From contig NZ_CAJRAU010000001.1 of assembly GCF_907165045.1 (NCBI RefSeq), positions 496,001 through 560,000 on the forward strand: DNA of 64,000 bases, in the 5' to 3' direction. Below, piece after piece: positions 16,980 to 26,525 of the stretch (position 1 is the stretch's first letter; each line of letters begins with the position of its first letter). Source of the DNA: Dyadobacter linearis. Lineage in GTDB: Bacteria > Bacteroidota > Bacteroidia > Cytophagales > Spirosomataceae. Under the pieces are notes generated by a model, which saw only the letters and a program-made list of their open reading frames with translations, was not told the origin of the DNA and did no database searches. A program made the translations under genes and the position numbers.

Positions 16980-19900
16980 ATGATCGGAGATTTGCTTTTA
17001 AGGTTAAATAAATTCCTTTCCGGTCACAAAACAGCATTTTACTTTACACTTATATTGCTTTGCGCATTTCTTTTTTCCGGTATTTTCCGGTTAAAAGTCA
17101 CCCAAAGTATCTTCGCTGCTTTACCGAAAGGAAAAAGCTTTGAAGAATTCAACCAGCTGGTAGAGAATAAAAACATTATCAACCAGATTGTATTTTCCAT
17201 TAAGATTCCGGAAGACACTGATACTGAGTCGGCCAGAATGCTCGCCGAGGGGTTTTCGGATTCACTGACCAGATATACGAAAGGATATATCCGGAATTTG
17301 CAGATCGAGCGGCCCAATGTGCAGGAGGATCTTTACGAATATGTGTACACCCATTTTCCGCAGCTGATCGACGAATCCTACTATGCACATATCAGCTCGC
17401 GCCTCGCCCCCGACTCGATAAAAGCTTCGGTAGCAGCTACATACAATCAGCTGCTTACGCCCGGCGGCTCTTTTTTGAAAGCATTCATATTAAATGATCC
17501 GCTCGGTATCACGGGTAAATATTTCCAGTCGCTGAATGCGAGTAACAATGCGGGAAACCTGGTTATCGACGACGGAATGATGTTTTCGTCCGATCGAAGG
17601 CAAATGCTCATTTTCGCTTCCACTGCATTTGATTCGGGTAATTCGGATAAAAATGTGGAGCTGTTTGAGCTTACAGAGGCTTTTCGCGAGAAATGGAATG
17701 CGCAGCACCGGTACAACCATCTCACGTATTTCGGCACTTTCGAAATTGCTGCGCGGAACGCGATACAGGTGAAACGCGACAGTTACCTCACCTCTTTTAT
17801 CGCGATCGGGGCGATCCTTTTACTATTGATCGGCTATTACCGCAAATTCCTCATTCCCCTGTTTATGCTGCTCCCTGGCGTTTTCGGGGCTGTTTTTGCA
17901 TTGGGTATCATAGGTTACCTGCGACCTGAAATTTCCGGCATTTCATTGGCTACCGGCGCGGTTATCTTCGGGATATTGCTCGATTATGCATTCCATTTTT
18001 TTACGCATTTACGGCACACTGCCTCCATTTCCACTGCGGTAAAGGAAGTAAGCGCGCCGCTCCTTACGGGAAGTTTCACGACTATCATGGCGTTCAGTGC
18101 GCTCAACTTCGCAAATTCAACCGTTTTGCAGGATTTCGGGCTGTTTTCGTCACTTAGCCTTTTGGGAGCTGCCATTTTCACACTCACCGCTTTGCCGGTC
18201 ATATTGGAATCAGCATCATTTGACTATAAAAAATTACCTGCCGAAAGAAAATCGCTCCGCTTGCCTGCAATATCTTCTAAATGGCGGCCCGCAATGCTCG
18301 GCGTAATTGCATTGCTAACCCTTGTATTTCTCTATTTTGCGCGATTTACAGAATTTGACAGCGGCTTCGAAAACCTGAGCATTCAAAGTGACGACCTTGC
18401 TTCGCGAGAGCAGGCGCTCACCGGCATTGACCCTAAAACGCAGAAAAGGATCTACGTTTTTGCCTCGGACGCAAATCGCAATACAGCCGAAAAGATCAAT
18501 TTTAATATCTACCAAAAACTGGCAGAACTGCGGACCAATGGAAATGTGAGCAGTTTTGCGAGCTCGGGTGCCTTGCTGATACCGCGTGATTTACAGATTG
18601 AGCGCAACCGGAAGTGGCACGAATTCTGGGACCTTGGCCGCAAGGAAGTAACATTCAATATCATGGACCGGGCGGGAGCGAAAAATGGTTTTAATTCTTT
18701 CGCTTTTAATGATTTCAAAAGCTGGGTAGCGGGGCAAAACCAGCATTCTGTTTCCCTGGACACACTTTTTCAGGAATTAGGTATTGATAATCTGATCGAG
18801 CAAAACCGGTCGGGCAGTACGTTTATTTCCACGTTGATCGTGCCTCAGAAGAACCTGCCTTTTGTGAAAAGCGAACTGCGCAACATTCCCGGTGCCGCAT
18901 TATTTGACAGGGGCGAAATGGCCAGCGAAATGCTTTCGATGGTCAAAAACGATTTCAATTACCTGCTATTGATCTCAGCCTCAATCGTTTTCCTCACCCT
19001 ATTGCTCGTTTACGGAAGGATCGAACTTACGCTGCTTTCGTTTCTTCCGATGGTGATCAGCTGGATCTGGATCCTCGGAATAGCGGCGCTACTGGGTATT
19101 AAATTCAATTTTGTGAATGTCATCGTCACCACATTTATCTTCGGTCTGGGCGACGATTTCAGCATTTTCGTTACCGACGGTCTTTTGGGGAAATACAAAT
19201 ACCGGAAAGATACGCTCAGCTCCTACCAATCGGCGATCCTGTTATCTGCCACCACTACCATTATCGGAACCGGCGTCCTGATTTTTGCCGAACACCCTGC
19301 TATTCATTCAGTTGCGTTAATCAGCGTGATAGGAATTGCTTGTATATTGTTTATTTCTTTCGCATTTCAGCCGGTACTATTTGATTTTTTTGTTCAAAAC
19401 AGAATAGCCCGCAAAAGAGCGCCGGTTACGATGCTGCCGTTTTTGATCAGCATTTCCAGCTTTACCTATTTTCTGTCCGGCTGCCTGTTTTTACATTCCA
19501 AGCTGGTCACAGTTTTGCTTTTACCAATCTCCAAAAAGCGTAAACGCGAGATGATCAACCGGTCACTTTCGTGGTTTGCAAAAACGGTGATATACTCTGG
19601 CCCGCACGTAAAAAAGCGCTTTTCAGGACTGGAAAACCTGAATATGGACAAGCCTGTGATCTTTATTGCCAACCACACTTCGTTCCTGGATATTCTGCTC
19701 GCGATCATGCTCCATCCGAAAATCGTATTGATGGTCAAAGGCTGGGTTTATAAATCGCCATTTTTCGGTCCGATCATCCGGTATGCAGGTTATGTTTACA
19801 CCGATGATGGTACCGAGGAGAATATTGAAAAAGTGCGGGCATTGGTCAGGGAAGGCTATTCTTTACTCATTTTCCCGGAAGGTACCCGCTCAGAAGACGG

Positions 19901-20846
19901 TGAGATCGCGCGTTTTCACAAAGGTGCATTTCACTTAGCCGCCCAACTTGATCTGGACATTCAGCCGGTGCTGATCCACGGGGCGCACGAAGTATTGCCA
20001 AAAGGTGATTTTCTGATCCGCCCGGGCGCGCTGAATGTGCGCGTCCTGCCTCCTATCCCGCCTTCCGACGAAAAACGGAGCGGCCAGCTGCGCGATCAAA
20101 CCAAAAATATAGCAGCCTATTTCCGAAGCAGCTACGCCGAATTTCAATACGAAATGGAAGATACCGGCTATTTGAAACACAGGATATTTACCAACTACGT
20201 TTTCAAAGGACCGGTATTGGAATGGTACTTCAAGATCAAATGGAGGCTGGAAAGCGCGAATTTTACTTTTTACAACAACCTGATCGGTGATCGCAAAAAT
20301 ATCCTGGACCTCGGTTGCGGCTACGGATATCTCTCTTTTTTTCTGCATTATAAAAACCCTGAGCGTTGCATTACGGGCATCGATTATGACGAAGAAAAGA
20401 TCTCGATTGCAGCAAACAGCTACCACAAAACGGCTAATCTGAGCTTCCAGCAGGCGGACGTGATGCAGGTTAAAATTGAGCAAACGGATGTTATTTTTTT
20501 AAATGATATCCTGCACTATTTGTCAAAAGAAAAACAGCTTAAATTACTGGAAAGTTGTGCGCTTGCGCTGAATCCGGGTGGTATCCTGTTCATTCGCGAC
20601 GGCATCACCGATCATGAAGAAAAGCACCAAAAAACGAAAACCACAGAAGCATTGTCGACCGGTTTGTTTTCATTTAATAAAAAAGAGGAGGCATTCCACT
20701 TCTTTTCCTCGCAGGATATCCGTGATTTTGCCCAACAACATCACTTCCTTTACGAACTGAAATCGCATTCCAGGAACACTTCCAACGTACTGTTCATCTT
20801 GCGAAAGCCTCTTCAATCCCCTGAAATTACACGAGTCGCACCTTAA
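16980..20846 (+). CDS. RND/MMPL exporter fused to PlsC acyltransferase and SAM methyltransferase
   Basis: A 1288-residue three-part protein. Residues about 1-800 form an MMPL/RND exporter with two sets of transmembrane helices and large periplasmic loops; GILLDYAFHFFTHLR and GLGDDFSIFVTDGL are the helix-4/10 Asp motifs. Residues about 870-1075 are a PlsC-type 1-acylglycerol-phosphate acyltransferase with NHTSFLD near 899 and FPEGTRS near 966. Residues about 1090-1270 are a class I methyltransferase with LDLGCGYGYLS. The start at 16980 is chosen because a good promoter overlaps the more upstream TTG. It is the first gene of the divergent pigment operon, so it probably exports and acylates or methylates the polyene. 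Fusion of all three in one chain is unusual. Confidence 0.9.
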   Translation: MIGDLLLRLNKFLSGHKTAFYFTLILLCAFLFSGIFRLKVTQSIFAALPKGKSFEEFNQLVENKNIINQIVFSIKIPEDTDTESARMLAEGFSDSLTRYTKGYIRNLQIERPNVQEDLYEYVYTHFPQLIDESYYAHISSRLAPDSIKASVAATYNQLLTPGGSFLKAFILNDPLGITGKYFQSLNASNNAGNLVIDDGMMFSSDRRQMLIFASTAFDSGNSDKNVELFELTEAFREKWNAQHRYNHLTYFGTFEIAARNAIQVKRDSYLTSFIAIGAILLLLIGYYRKFLIPLFMLLPGVFGAVFALGIIGYLRPEISGISLATGAVIFGILLDYAFHFFTHLRHTASISTAVKEVSAPLLTGSFTTIMAFSALNFANSTVLQDFGLFSSLSLLGAAIFTLTALPVILESASFDYKKLPAERKSLRLPAISSKWRPAMLGVIALLTLVFLYFARFTEFDSGFENLSIQSDDLASREQALTGIDPKTQKRIYVFASDANRNTAEKINFNIYQKLAELRTNGNVSSFASSGALLIPRDLQIERNRKWHEFWDLGRKEVTFNIMDRAGAKNGFNSFAFNDFKSWVAGQNQHSVSLDTLFQELGIDNLIEQNRSGSTFISTLIVPQKNLPFVKSELRNIPGAALFDRGEMASEMLSMVKNDFNYLLLISASIVFLTLLLVYGRIELTLLSFLPMVISWIWILGIAALLGIKFNFVNVIVTTFIFGLGDDFSIFVTDGLLGKYKYRKDTLSSYQSAILLSATTTIIGTGVLIFAEHPAIHSVALISVIGIACILFISFAFQPVLFDFFVQNRIARKRAPVTMLPFLISISSFTYFLSGCLFLHSKLVTVLLLPISKKRKREMINRSLSWFAKTVIYSGPHVKKRFSGLENLNMDKPVIFIANHTSFLDILLAIMLHPKIVLMVKGWVYKSPFFGPIIRYAGYVYTDDGTEENIEKVRALVREGYSLLIFPEGTRSEDGEIARFHKGAFHLAAQLDLDIQPVLIHGAHEVLPKGDFLIRPGALNVRVLPPIPPSDEKRSGQLRDQTKNIAAYFRSSYAEFQYEMEDTGYLKHRIFTNYVFKGPVLEWYFKIKWRLESANFTFYNNLIGDRKNILDLGCGYGYLSFFLHYKNPERCITGIDYDEEKISIAANSYHKTANLSFQQADVMQVKIEQTDVIFLNDILHYLSKEKQLKLLESCALALNPGGILFIRDGITDHEEKHQKTKTTEALSTGLFSFNKKEEAFHFFSSQDIRDFAQQHHFLYELKSHSRNTSNVLFILRKPLQSPEITRVAP

Positions 20847-20861
20847 TATACTGGCTGTCAA

Positions 20862-22391
20862 ATGCTGTCTTCGCTAGAACAAGAATACGATTTCGTTATC
20901 GTCGGAAGTGGCCTCGGCGGGCTCGCTTGTGCGGCTATTCTGGCCATGGAAAAGTACAGCGTGATTGTGCTGGAAAAAAACCACCAGATTGGCGGGCATT
21001 TACAGGTTTACAGCCGCGGCAAGAGCATTTTCGATACCGGCGTGCACTATGTGGGCAGTCTGGATAAAGGCGAAAATCTTTACCAGTTTTTCAAATATTT
21101 CGGGATTCTGGATAAGCTCAAATTGAAGCGCCTCGACGACGATCAGTTTGATGTGATCCGCTTCGCCGATGGTGCCGAATATCCTTATGCTCAGGGGTTT
21201 GACCAGTTTGCCAAAACTTTGATTTCCTACTTCCCCGAGGAAAAGGATGCGGTTAATAACTATTGCGAGAAGATCATTGAGATATGCAGTAAATTTCCCC
21301 TCTATAATTTGAAAAGCACGTCGGACGGGCATTATCTGGACAGCGATATCCTGAATATAAACGCACACGACTACATTGCCTCGCTGACCGAAAATGTGAG
21401 ATTGCGTAATGTACTGGCGGGCTCTAACCTGCTTTACGCCGGCACAAGGCGCAAAACGCCTTTTTACGTGCACGCTCTGATTATGAAAAGCTATTTGTCC
21501 GGTGCCTACAAGTTCACCGACGGCGGCTCGCAGATCGCGATCCAGTTCAGTAAGGTGATCAGGCAGCACGGAGGAAAAATCGTCAAGCACAAGAAGGTCG
21601 TTTCGGCGGGTTATACAGACGACGGGCTCGTCAAAGAAGTGATTTTGTCAAATGGCGAGCGTGTGAGAGGAAAGCAGTTTATTTCCAATGTTCACCCGGC
21701 CGTCAGCATCGATATTTTTGGACAGGACAGATTTTTAAATATTTACAAAAATCGCATTCAGGGACTCGAAAACTCGGTTTCGACATTCCTGGTGCACCTT
21801 ACTTTTCATGAAAAAACTTTTAAATACCTAAACCATAACATTTACCTGCACCACACCGACAATGTGTGGGAAACCGCCGATTACGAGCCTGATAACTGGC
21901 CGCAAACCAGCTTTATCTGCACTCCGTACATTTCCCGGACTGGCGAGTACGCGGATTCCATGTCGGTAATGACTTACATGAAAGCCTCGGAGACGGCGCA
22001 GTGGGCAGAAAGTTTCAGTACAGTGGCCGAGCCGGGAGAGCGGGATGAAGCATATAGTCAGTTTAAAAAAGATAAAGAGGCGCAGGTGATCCGGCGGATG
22101 GAGCAAACCTTTCCGGGAATTTCTGAAAAAATCAAGGCGGTGCACAGTGCCACTCCGCTCACTTTCAGGGACTATATCGGTAACAAAGACGGATCGATGT
22201 ACGGGATTATGAAAGATTCCATGTCACCTGCCAAAACGCAGATCAATACAAAAACTAAAATTCCGAACCTGCACCTGACCGGCCAGAACATCTCACTTCA
22301 CGGGATTTTGGGAGTGACCGTGAGTGCATTCATTACCTGTTTTCCCTTCGTTGATAAAGATATACTCATTCAAAAAATAAAAGACGCTTGA
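20862..22391 (+). CDS. CrtI/retinol-saturase-like FAD oxidoreductase, pigment operon
   Basis: The 509-residue protein opens with the FAD-binding dinucleotide motif VIVGSGLGGLACAAILA and LEKNHQIGGHL, then a phytoene-desaturase-type fold ending LHLTGQNISLHGILGVTVSA. The closest types are all-trans-retinol 13,14-reductase and CrtI-like desaturases. In flexirubin loci such proteins are thought to act on the polyene or on an aromatic precursor. It is distinct from the true phytoene desaturase at 53090-54592. It lies 15 bases after the exporter gene and is followed immediately by the halogenase-like gene. Confidence 0.88.
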   Translation: MLSSLEQEYDFVIVGSGLGGLACAAILAMEKYSVIVLEKNHQIGGHLQVYSRGKSIFDTGVHYVGSLDKGENLYQFFKYFGILDKLKLKRLDDDQFDVIRFADGAEYPYAQGFDQFAKTLISYFPEEKDAVNNYCEKIIEICSKFPLYNLKSTSDGHYLDSDILNINAHDYIASLTENVRLRNVLAGSNLLYAGTRRKTPFYVHALIMKSYLSGAYKFTDGGSQIAIQFSKVIRQHGGKIVKHKKVVSAGYTDDGLVKEVILSNGERVRGKQFISNVHPAVSIDIFGQDRFLNIYKNRIQGLENSVSTFLVHLTFHEKTFKYLNHNIYLHHTDNVWETADYEPDNWPQTSFICTPYISRTGEYADSMSVMTYMKASETAQWAESFSTVAEPGERDEAYSQFKKDKEAQVIRRMEQTFPGISEKIKAVHSATPLTFRDYIGNKDGSMYGIMKDSMSPAKTQINTKTKIPNLHLTGQNISLHGILGVTVSAFITCFPFVDKDILIQKIKDA

Positions 22392-22393
22392 TT

Positions 22394-23629
22394 ATGCAAA
22401 CAGTTGATGTGGTGGTGATTGGCGCAGGGCCGGCCGGAACAGTAGCAGCTTCCTATCTGAAAAAGCAGGGTTACAATGTTACGATTTTAGAAAAAGAGAA
22501 ATTTCCGAGATTTCAGATAGGAGAAAGCCTGCTACCGTGCTGCATGGAACATTTGAGCGAGTCAGGTTTATTGGAAGCTGTCGAAAAACAGCAGTTCCAG
22601 AAGAAGACGGGGGCTGCATTTATGCTGGGCGAAAAACGTTGCGAGTTCTTTTTCACCGAACAATTTACCAAAGGATGGACCTGGACCTGGCAGGTAAAAA
22701 GGGCAGATTTCGATAGCGCACTTGCCGAAGCAACCCGGGAGAAGGGAGTGGATGTTAACTTCGAATGCGAGGTACTGAGCGTGACTTGCAGCGCTGAAAA
22801 GCAGGTGCTCGAATACAGGGATATTGACGGAAATACGCACAAGATCGAATGTAGATTTATTATTGATTCGAGCGGATACGGCAGGGTTCTGCCCCGGTTA
22901 TTTGACCTGAGCAAACCATCAGCTTTCACGCCAAGAGGCGCTATTTTCTCGCATTTGGAAGATAAAAACAGGTCTGAAAAAGCAAGCAATAACATATTCG
23001 TCCATTCATTTGACAACAACAAATCGTGGATATGGGCAATACCATTTTCCGACGGGTCCACTTCTGTCGGGATTGTGAGCGATAAGGAAAAGGTGATGGA
23101 GCTGGCTGAAAATGGCGGTGAAAAGTATAAGTCGTTTATCCGCGATTTTGAAGATCTGAATGGCCGGTTCAAAGAATCTGAGTTCAAGTTTGAGCCGCGC
23201 AACATACTAGGCTATTCTGTTGGTGTAAAAACGATGTTCGGAGAAGGATTTGTGCTTTCAGGCAACAGTACCGAATTTCTGGATCCAATATTTTCATCCG
23301 GCGTTACATTCGCGACCGCTTCCGGTTTGCTTTCAGCTAAGATGACGGACAGACATTTACGAGGCGAGAAAGTAGATTGGAAAACTGAATATGAAGATGT
23401 GGTACAAAAAGGGATCAACGTTTTCCGAAGCTACGTAACTGGCTGGTATAGTGGTGATTTCCAGACCATTATTTTCGCTAAAACGATCGATGATGATATT
23501 AAATATCAGATTTGCTCGGTACTGGCCGGATATGTCTGGGACCACTCAAACCCGTTTGTAAAAAAGCATGATACAATCCTTCCGACGCTTGCGAAGGTGA
23601 TTAAAATGAGGGAAAAAGCTCAGATCTAA
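22394..23629 (+). CDS. Flavin-dependent halogenase-like oxidoreductase, pigment operon
   Basis: A 411-residue flavoprotein starting at ATG 22394, three bases after the upstream stop (a TTG at 22388 is a weaker alternative). It has VVVIGAGPAGTVAASYL, PRFQIGESLLP, and KKTGAAF near residue 70, whose Lys lines up with the catalytic Lys of FADH2-dependent halogenases. The halogenase signature W-x-W-x-I-P is present as WIWAIP near residue 211. Some flexirubins are chlorinated on the terminal ring, so ring halogenation is a reasonable prediction. Relatives in the geranylgeranyl-reductase superfamily share the FAD motifs but usually lack WxWxIP. A flavin reductase is not seen nearby. Confidence 0.8.
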   Translation: MQTVDVVVIGAGPAGTVAASYLKKQGYNVTILEKEKFPRFQIGESLLPCCMEHLSESGLLEAVEKQQFQKKTGAAFMLGEKRCEFFFTEQFTKGWTWTWQVKRADFDSALAEATREKGVDVNFECEVLSVTCSAEKQVLEYRDIDGNTHKIECRFIIDSSGYGRVLPRLFDLSKPSAFTPRGAIFSHLEDKNRSEKASNNIFVHSFDNNKSWIWAIPFSDGSTSVGIVSDKEKVMELAENGGEKYKSFIRDFEDLNGRFKESEFKFEPRNILGYSVGVKTMFGEGFVLSGNSTEFLDPIFSSGVTFATASGLLSAKMTDRHLRGEKVDWKTEYEDVVQKGINVFRSYVTGWYSGDFQTIIFAKTIDDDIKYQICSVLAGYVWDHSNPFVKKHDTILPTLAKVIKMREKAQI

Positions 23630-24672
23630 TCTGCTGTAACCAGGATAAATCCGTGCTGTAATCCCTTGGACTGATTGTAAATCAATGTATTACGCACCGG
23701 CCGTTCTTCAACAAAGTGATATCTGCATTGGCCAGGCAAAGATTTACCTTCATACATTTGAACAGCGAGCCACAATGCAAATGCAGTTGCGGTAGGATAA
23801 TCGCCGACTAGATTCTTATACGAATAACAGTTGCTAGCGGGGAATAGCTTTTTGTGCAGATCTGTGTAAATATGGTCTGTCCGGCTATCTCCGCTGACAC
23901 CTAGAAACAATGTGTCAACATCTTCCGGTCGCAGGTTGTTTTTAGCTAAAAACAATTCGACTCTTTCTGTAACAGCACTTTCCGGCAAGTAACTACTCTG
24001 ATCCACATCCAAAATACGCGGCGCACTTTTAGTCGACTTATTAGTCTCAACCACAAACATCGTCGCGCCTTCCCCATTTACAGAACCGGGAGTACCCGAT
24101 TGCAGCAAAGTCTCCGAACTGGTATCCCCCGCCTTGAATGAGCCGCTCAGCGAATTGATATTATGGTTATAGTCTGAAATTTCCTCCACGCTGCCGATTA
24201 CTAATTTGGAAGCTTTTTTTTCCTCCATCAACATCAGCCCATCCAACAATGCAGCTTCAAATGCAAGTCCGTTATGAACGTGCGTTGTGTTGTACCCGGT
24301 CGTCTTGCTCATCAGCGCCAGGCTGCCGGCGACCGAATTGGGCGTACTTTGGACAAAATTCGTGGGAGTAAGTGTGCCTTCATTATAATCGACGATCTGG
24401 TTCAGGAATTTGAGGCAATCTTCGAGCCCACCATTGGCAGTCCCCAAAATAATTCCATCAATACCGTTTTCCTTCACAAGCGGCAGTCCTGCCCCCACTC
24501 CCATTCTGATCGCCTTTCCCATTCGTCTGAGCAGCCCCGCCGGGATCAATTGCCCGTATTCGGGCTCCAATGCGGGGTACCTGACTCCCTGATGTACTTG
24601 TACTTCACCATCCAAAAAGGCATTGTCAAAAGTGCGTTGGGGAGAAATACAGTTTGATTGTGTGATATACAT
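23626..24672 (-). CDS. Cys-less ketosynthase-like protein, second chain-length-factor paralogue
   Basis: The 348-residue protein is a paralogue of the one at 6997-7971: both have AGLLRRM, a QST-x-N-x-x-AG segment and a G-Y-N-x-T-H stretch where the catalytic Cys should be (THVHNGLAFE here). It has QSTPNSVAGSLAL and SGDSRTDHIY, the degenerate C-terminal half. It cannot act as a condensing enzyme on its own and probably pairs with one of the three active KS proteins. It converges with the halogenase-like gene and overlaps its 3-prime end by 4 bases, and is transcribed separately from the main operon. Confidence 0.85.
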   Translation of the reverse strand: MYITQSNCISPQRTFDNAFLDGEVQVHQGVRYPALEPEYGQLIPAGLLRRMGKAIRMGVGAGLPLVKENGIDGIILGTANGGLEDCLKFLNQIVDYNEGTLTPTNFVQSTPNSVAGSLALMSKTTGYNTTHVHNGLAFEAALLDGLMLMEEKKASKLVIGSVEEISDYNHNINSLSGSFKAGDTSSETLLQSGTPGSVNGEGATMFVVETNKSTKSAPRILDVDQSSYLPESAVTERVELFLAKNNLRPEDVDTLFLGVSGDSRTDHIYTDLHKKLFPASNCYSYKNLVGDYPTATAFALWLAVQMYEGKSLPGQCRYHFVEERPVRNTLIYNQSKGLQHGFILVTAD

Positions 24673-24699
24673 TCCTGGATAATAATGCTACTGATGGTA

Positions 24700-26337
24700 T
24701 TATACTGATTTTGCGTCCGAGATAAATTTCATGATCAGGTCCCTGTATTCTGAAATCTCTCGTTGCTTCTGGTCGCCACTCCATTCCAATTCCCGTGCCA
24801 TCAAATCGGCGACGACAGGCAGTGCTTTTAGTGTTTCGTTCCATCCCGTGATTTCCAGGCGGATCCTTCTCGCAAAAAAGTCGCGCAAGGTCATTGCCAT
24901 TTCGTGTCGTATCGTATAAATAGCCTCCGCCTGAATATAAGAAAGTTCCGCTAGCAGCCTCGTTTTTAAGCTATTATCATTTACTGTCAATGCTGCGACC
25001 TTACCAGCCCGGGAGCCGTATTTTTTGGTTAAATGCCGGGATATATCTTCGGGTAAATCGTAGGTCGTGGCTAATTGGTGCCAGGATTCAGAGCTGAAAT
25101 TTTCACCTCCCGCCAGAATGCATGAATCTGTGGTGCAGCTGTTATTTTTTGAGAAGAATCGATCTGCTTCGTCGATCGTATCCTTCGCCATTAAACGGTA
25201 GGTTGTCCATTTTCCTCCAAGCAAACTAATCAGCCCCGACTTCTCGTCCGTCTCCACTTCATGGTCCCTCACCAGACTTTTTGTCGACTTCACCGGGTCA
25301 GCAGCAAGCAGTGGGCGTAATCCGCCGAAACCGGCTTTCAATTCTTCCAGCTTAATGGGCTTTGCCAGATAAGGATTCAGGGTATCTGCCAGATACTTCT
25401 TTTCACTTTCGTTCAAAGTTGGCTCAGAGGAAACGTCCCCATAATCTGTGTCTGTGGTACCGATCATCGTCGCACCTTCAAATGGGATTGCAAATACAAC
25501 CCGGCCGTCAGAAGTTTTGGGAATGAGCATGGCGTATTCACTATTCAGCGTCGCGGCAGGCAGCACCACGTGCACACCCTTACTCGGTCGCAGCCTTTCC
25601 GAAAGTAACGGATTGGCGAGAAGCCGGATATGATCTGCGAATGGGCCGGTACAATTGATGACAAGCTTTGCGCGGATTGCACATTGCGCTCCTGACCTGG
25701 TATCCGTTGCATTAACGACATTCAATTTCCCTAAGGTATCCCTTCCAAAACCGTTGACTTCCATATAATTAGCGACGGTACCGCCTGCTTCGGCAGTAGA
25801 CTGAACAATCGCCAGGCAATACCGCGCATCGTCGAGCTGACCGTCGTAATATAAAACGCCGCTGTGAAGCTTTCTGGAATCAAGTGTCGGGATTTTGGCT
25901 AGCACTTCCTTTTTAGTCAGCCACTTACTCTTCGGCAGCGTATCATTTGTTGCAAATGCGTCGTAGATCTGTAACCCGATCTTGAAGTATAATCCTTCGA
26001 TCCAGGAAGAAACCGGGGTCATTAACGCCAGTGGCCGGGCCAGGTGGGGCGCGTTTTTGAGGACAATATGCCGCTCTTCCAATCCGTGACGAACCTGCTT
26101 GAGTTGCGCAAAATCCAGTTTTTTAAATGCCTGTTCCAGGTAACGTACCCCGCCGTGAATAAGCTTGGTCGATCTGGAAGATGTTTCGGCCGCGAAGTCT
26201 TTTTTATCGATCAATGCAACCTTATATCCTCTTAAAACCGCGTCCAGGGCACAGCCTGCGCCACTCGCGCCAGCCCCGATAATACAGATATCAAACTCTT
26301 CACTTTTAAGCTTTTCAAGAGATTCGGGGCGATTCAT
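24700..26337 (-). CDS. glpD: Aerobic glycerol-3-phosphate dehydrogenase
   Basis: The 545-residue FAD enzyme oxidises sn-glycerol-3-phosphate to dihydroxyacetone phosphate at the inner membrane and passes electrons to quinone. FAD motif CIIGAGASGAGCALDAVLRG, then DFAAETSSRSTKLIHGGVRY (the GlpD substrate and FAD signature), TDTDYGD and GGLRPLLA follow, with a C-terminal DAO_C region holding IRHEMAMTLRDFFARR. Length is as usual. The gene is separated from the KS-like gene by 27 bases and is read in the same direction, but functionally it belongs to glycerol metabolism. A -7-like TACTTTTG lies upstream at 26385-26378. Confidence 0.96.
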   Translation of the reverse strand: MNRPESLEKLKSEEFDICIIGAGASGAGCALDAVLRGYKVALIDKKDFAAETSSRSTKLIHGGVRYLEQAFKKLDFAQLKQVRHGLEERHIVLKNAPHLARPLALMTPVSSWIEGLYFKIGLQIYDAFATNDTLPKSKWLTKKEVLAKIPTLDSRKLHSGVLYYDGQLDDARYCLAIVQSTAEAGGTVANYMEVNGFGRDTLGKLNVVNATDTRSGAQCAIRAKLVINCTGPFADHIRLLANPLLSERLRPSKGVHVVLPAATLNSEYAMLIPKTSDGRVVFAIPFEGATMIGTTDTDYGDVSSEPTLNESEKKYLADTLNPYLAKPIKLEELKAGFGGLRPLLAADPVKSTKSLVRDHEVETDEKSGLISLLGGKWTTYRLMAKDTIDEADRFFSKNNSCTTDSCILAGGENFSSESWHQLATTYDLPEDISRHLTKKYGSRAGKVAALTVNDNSLKTRLLAELSYIQAEAIYTIRHEMAMTLRDFFARRIRLEITGWNETLKALPVVADLMARELEWSGDQKQREISEYRDLIMKFISDAKSV

Positions 26338-26525
26338 TCGTAGCGGGAACAGGAGTCGGCATTAATTTCACTGATTGCAAAAGTACAAAGTAGATATCTA
26401 AAACGCGTGCAGCGCGGCGATTCATCTTCTGCTTTTACTGGTATAATAATTGCTCTTGCAGAATCGGGCAGGCAAAAGAAATGTCTTATCCCGAACAATC
26501 ACCTTTTCATTTAAAACTAAAAAAC

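Noticed and set aside
19935..20483. Minus-strand ORF of 182 codons
   Set aside because: Antisense to the acyltransferase and methyltransferase domains; no motif and no start context.
22513..23205. Long minus-strand ORF of 230 codons
   Set aside because: It lies wholly inside the halogenase-like gene in the opposite frame, with Ser-rich low-quality translation; shadow ORF.
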